From assembly GCA_020718125.1 (NCBI GenBank), contig DYDC01000065.1, positions 1 through 10,965 of the forward strand: 10,965 nucleotides of DNA, written 5' to 3'. The position numbers and the translations under genes were made by a program. Each line of letters starts with the position of its first letter. Position 1 is the first letter of the stretch. The notes under the pieces are model-generated. The model was not told the origin of the DNA. It was given only the letters and a program-made list of their open reading frames with translations, and ran no database searches. This stretch comes from Methylacidiphilum sp. GTDB lineage: Bacteria; Verrucomicrobiota; Verrucomicrobiia; CAIQCK01. Positions 9,780 to 10,965 of the stretch are shown piece by piece.

Positions 9780-10613
9780 GCCGCTCTGACTGCTTCCCTT
9801 GCCCTGCTGGGTAGCCTGCGGAGTCTGGCCATGTTTGCCGGGTGGTGATGGGGGCTTACCAATACTGCCGGGTGGCTTCCACGGCCCGGAGCCGGGCCGA
9901 TGCGGACCCGACGGCGCGATAAGGACAGGCACAGTTGTGATGGCCGCCGGCGGCTCGGCTTGGGCCGTATTCTCTGCTTCGCGAATGCCCGCCACGAGGC
10001 CGTTGCGGAAGGAGATGTGTTTGCCACCTGTGGGCACCTTGCGGTAGCGCGTCTCGGTTACATAGTGGCCATTGATGAGGAAAGTCTGGGTGTAAGGCTC
10101 CCGGCGATAGGTGATGTAACTCCAGACCTCTTCCTCGCTCTCCGCTGTCGTCGAGCGGGCGCGCTCGCTGGCATTGCCCAGCGCCGCCTGCACCTGCGCC
10201 TGCGTCATGCCGATGAGCACCTCGTGCCGCGCGATGGCAGCCTTCTGCGTCCGCAACATCTCGCGCTTGTGGTCCAACTCCGCGCGCTGTTCGAGCGACA
10301 GCGGCTCCAGCGCGTCCACATCCACCCAGCCGCGCACGACCCCCGTTCGGATGAGTGACGAGACGTAAAACCGTTTCTCCGCGTAGCCAACCAGCCACAC
10401 GCGCTGACCGGCCACCATCGGCGCGAGGATGGTGGATTGGTCGCGCGAGAAGGTCAGCGGCACGCGGCGCAGCGTCTTGAGAGGGATCAGTTTCAGCCCA
10501 GCCTCATCCAGGTAGAAGACATCGCTGAACCGGTTCTCCACACCGCGCGCAGCCATCGCGCCAACGACCAACAGCAGCGCGACCGCCCTCCCCCATGTGC
10601 GCGAGCGATTCAT
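9771..10613 (-). CDS. exported protein with SH3-like and BamE/SmpA-like regions and a Pro/Gly-rich tail
   Basis: Function unknown. The 280-aa protein begins with a signal peptide (MNRSRTWGRAVALLLVVG, probable cleavage after AMA at about 21). Residues 27-105 have the beta-rich pattern of a bacterial SH3-like module (LAPMVAGQRVWLVGY, then FYVSSL and VVRGWVDVDALEP). A charged helix (about 106-130) leads to a BamE/SmpA-like stretch: GMTQAQVQAALG at 135-146, EEVWSYITY at 161-169 and a following region to about 210. Such modules in other proteins bind envelope or cell-wall partners. The last 60 residues are rich in Pro, Gly, Ser and Gln and look disordered. No lipobox Cys is present, unlike true BamE. 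ATG 10613 has no clear ribosome site. Domain assignments are by motif pattern only and are moderately sure. Confidence 0.7.
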   Translation of the reverse strand: MNRSRTWGRAVALLLVVGAMAARGVENRFSDVFYLDEAGLKLIPLKTLRRVPLTFSRDQSTILAPMVAGQRVWLVGYAEKRFYVSSLIRTGVVRGWVDVDALEPLSLEQRAELDHKREMLRTQKAAIARHEVLIGMTQAQVQAALGNASERARSTTAESEEEVWSYITYRREPYTQTFLINGHYVTETRYRKVPTGGKHISFRNGLVAGIREAENTAQAEPPAAITTVPVLIAPSGPHRPGSGPWKPPGSIGKPPSPPGKHGQTPQATQQGKGSSQSGNP

Positions 10614-10622
10614 GACGCGGCA

Positions 10623-10651
10623 AGGCTACCGTCCACGTCCGGTCATGTCAA
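10623..10651 (-). promoter_or_regulatory. possible promoter of the exported protein gene
   Basis: On the minus strand a perfect TTGACA (10651 to 10646) is followed after 17 bases by TAGCCT (10628 to 10623), which matches only three of six positions. Transcription would begin near 10616, almost at the ATG at 10613, which would make a nearly leaderless message and fits the missing ribosome site. The rest of the 131-base divergent gap to 10744 shows no clear plus-strand promoter. Confidence 0.35.
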
Positions 10652-10744
10652 ACACGCCCCATTAGGCGAAAGGCGACGCCGTCCCGGCCCTCGCATGTCC
10701 ATTCGTGACCCGCGCGTCGTGTTGGCGTAAAGGCTGGCGCAGCC

Positions 10745-10965
10745 GTGAACACCGCCCTGAAACCCGCGACGCCCAAGGCCGCCGCGAAGCCGCGCTTCAT
10801 CTCGAAGCAGGTGCTGGAGGCGCGGCCCTACCACCTCAACCTCACGCCGCCACGCGCGCGAAAAACCACCGTGGTGTGCGGCGGTGTCGAGCAATGCCGG
10901 CCCGACTACGAAATCCGCAGGCGATCATTTGGTTCCTCGCTGTTTTCAGTGAGCGGGGAGGCGGA
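10745..10965 (+). CDS. probable AraC-family regulator, N-terminal part (cut by window end)
   Basis: The frame opens at GTG 10745 and stays open for 73 codons to the edge. After a basic Ala/Pro-rich start (MNTALKPATPKAAAKPRF), it contains VVCGGVEQCRPDYEIRRRSF. A GG-x-E-x-C-R-P-D-Y-x-I-x-R-x-x-F pattern resembles the start of the cupin-like sensor half of AraC-type regulators that I recall from Verrucomicrobiota. The DNA-binding helix-turn-helix part would lie beyond the window, so the family is inferred. AAAGG lies about ten bases before the GTG. It is divergent from the exported protein gene, so it could regulate that neighbour, as AraC-type proteins often do. Confidence 0.5.
   Translation, partial: MNTALKPATPKAAAKPRFISKQVLEARPYHLNLTPPRARKTTVVCGGVEQCRPDYEIRRRSFGSSLFSVSGEA

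Overview
GC-rich bacterial DNA with ten genes or gene parts on both strands. The mix points to Verrucomicrobiota, possibly the Limisphaerales/Pedosphaera side: an outer-membrane LPS export permease (so a diderm), a Tat-signal Gfo/Idh/MocA oxidoreductase beside a secreted ThuA-like protein in the form common in Verrucomicrobiota and Planctomycetota, and an apparent AraC-type regulator with a GG-x-E-x-C-R-P-D-Y motif. This placement is inference from protein style; no rRNA or marker gene is present.

Layout. 1-178: left edge, with a possible eight-codon tail of an earlier gene followed by a GC-rich hairpin. 179-1288 (+): LptF/LptG family permease. 1376-1987 (+): remnant-like S41 (C-terminal processing peptidase) domain that lacks its N-terminal part and both catalytic residues. 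2016-2945 and 3030-4325 (-): a two-gene unit, Gfo/Idh/MocA oxidoreductase then ThuA-like protein, driven by a good sigma70-like promoter at 4363-4391 that is overlapped by an inverted repeat. 4326-4617: divergent control region with a sigma54-like site and repeated CCGTGGCAC words. 4618-9319 (+): a proteostasis cluster, small heat shock protein Hsp20, ClpB disaggregase and periplasmic HtrA/DegP-type protease. 9320-9770: sparse region with one possible small membrane protein on the minus strand. 9771-10613 (-): exported protein of unknown function with an SH3-like part, a BamE/SmpA-like part and a Pro/Gly-rich tail. 10745-10965 (+): start of a probable AraC-family regulator, cut by the window edge.

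How the genes work together. Hsp20 holds unfolded cytoplasmic proteins, ClpB (normally with DnaK) pulls aggregates apart, and HtrA degrades or refolds damaged envelope proteins, so the plus-strand cluster covers protein quality control in two compartments. The minus-strand pair is likely part of extracytoplasmic sugar or polyol oxidation, substrate unknown. I found no tRNA, rRNA, CRISPR array, IS element or phage gene. No clearly new multi-gene system is visible. The best leads are the inactive S41 remnant, the control region of the chaperone cluster, the operator-like repeat on the oxidoreductase promoter, and the unassigned exported protein at the right end.
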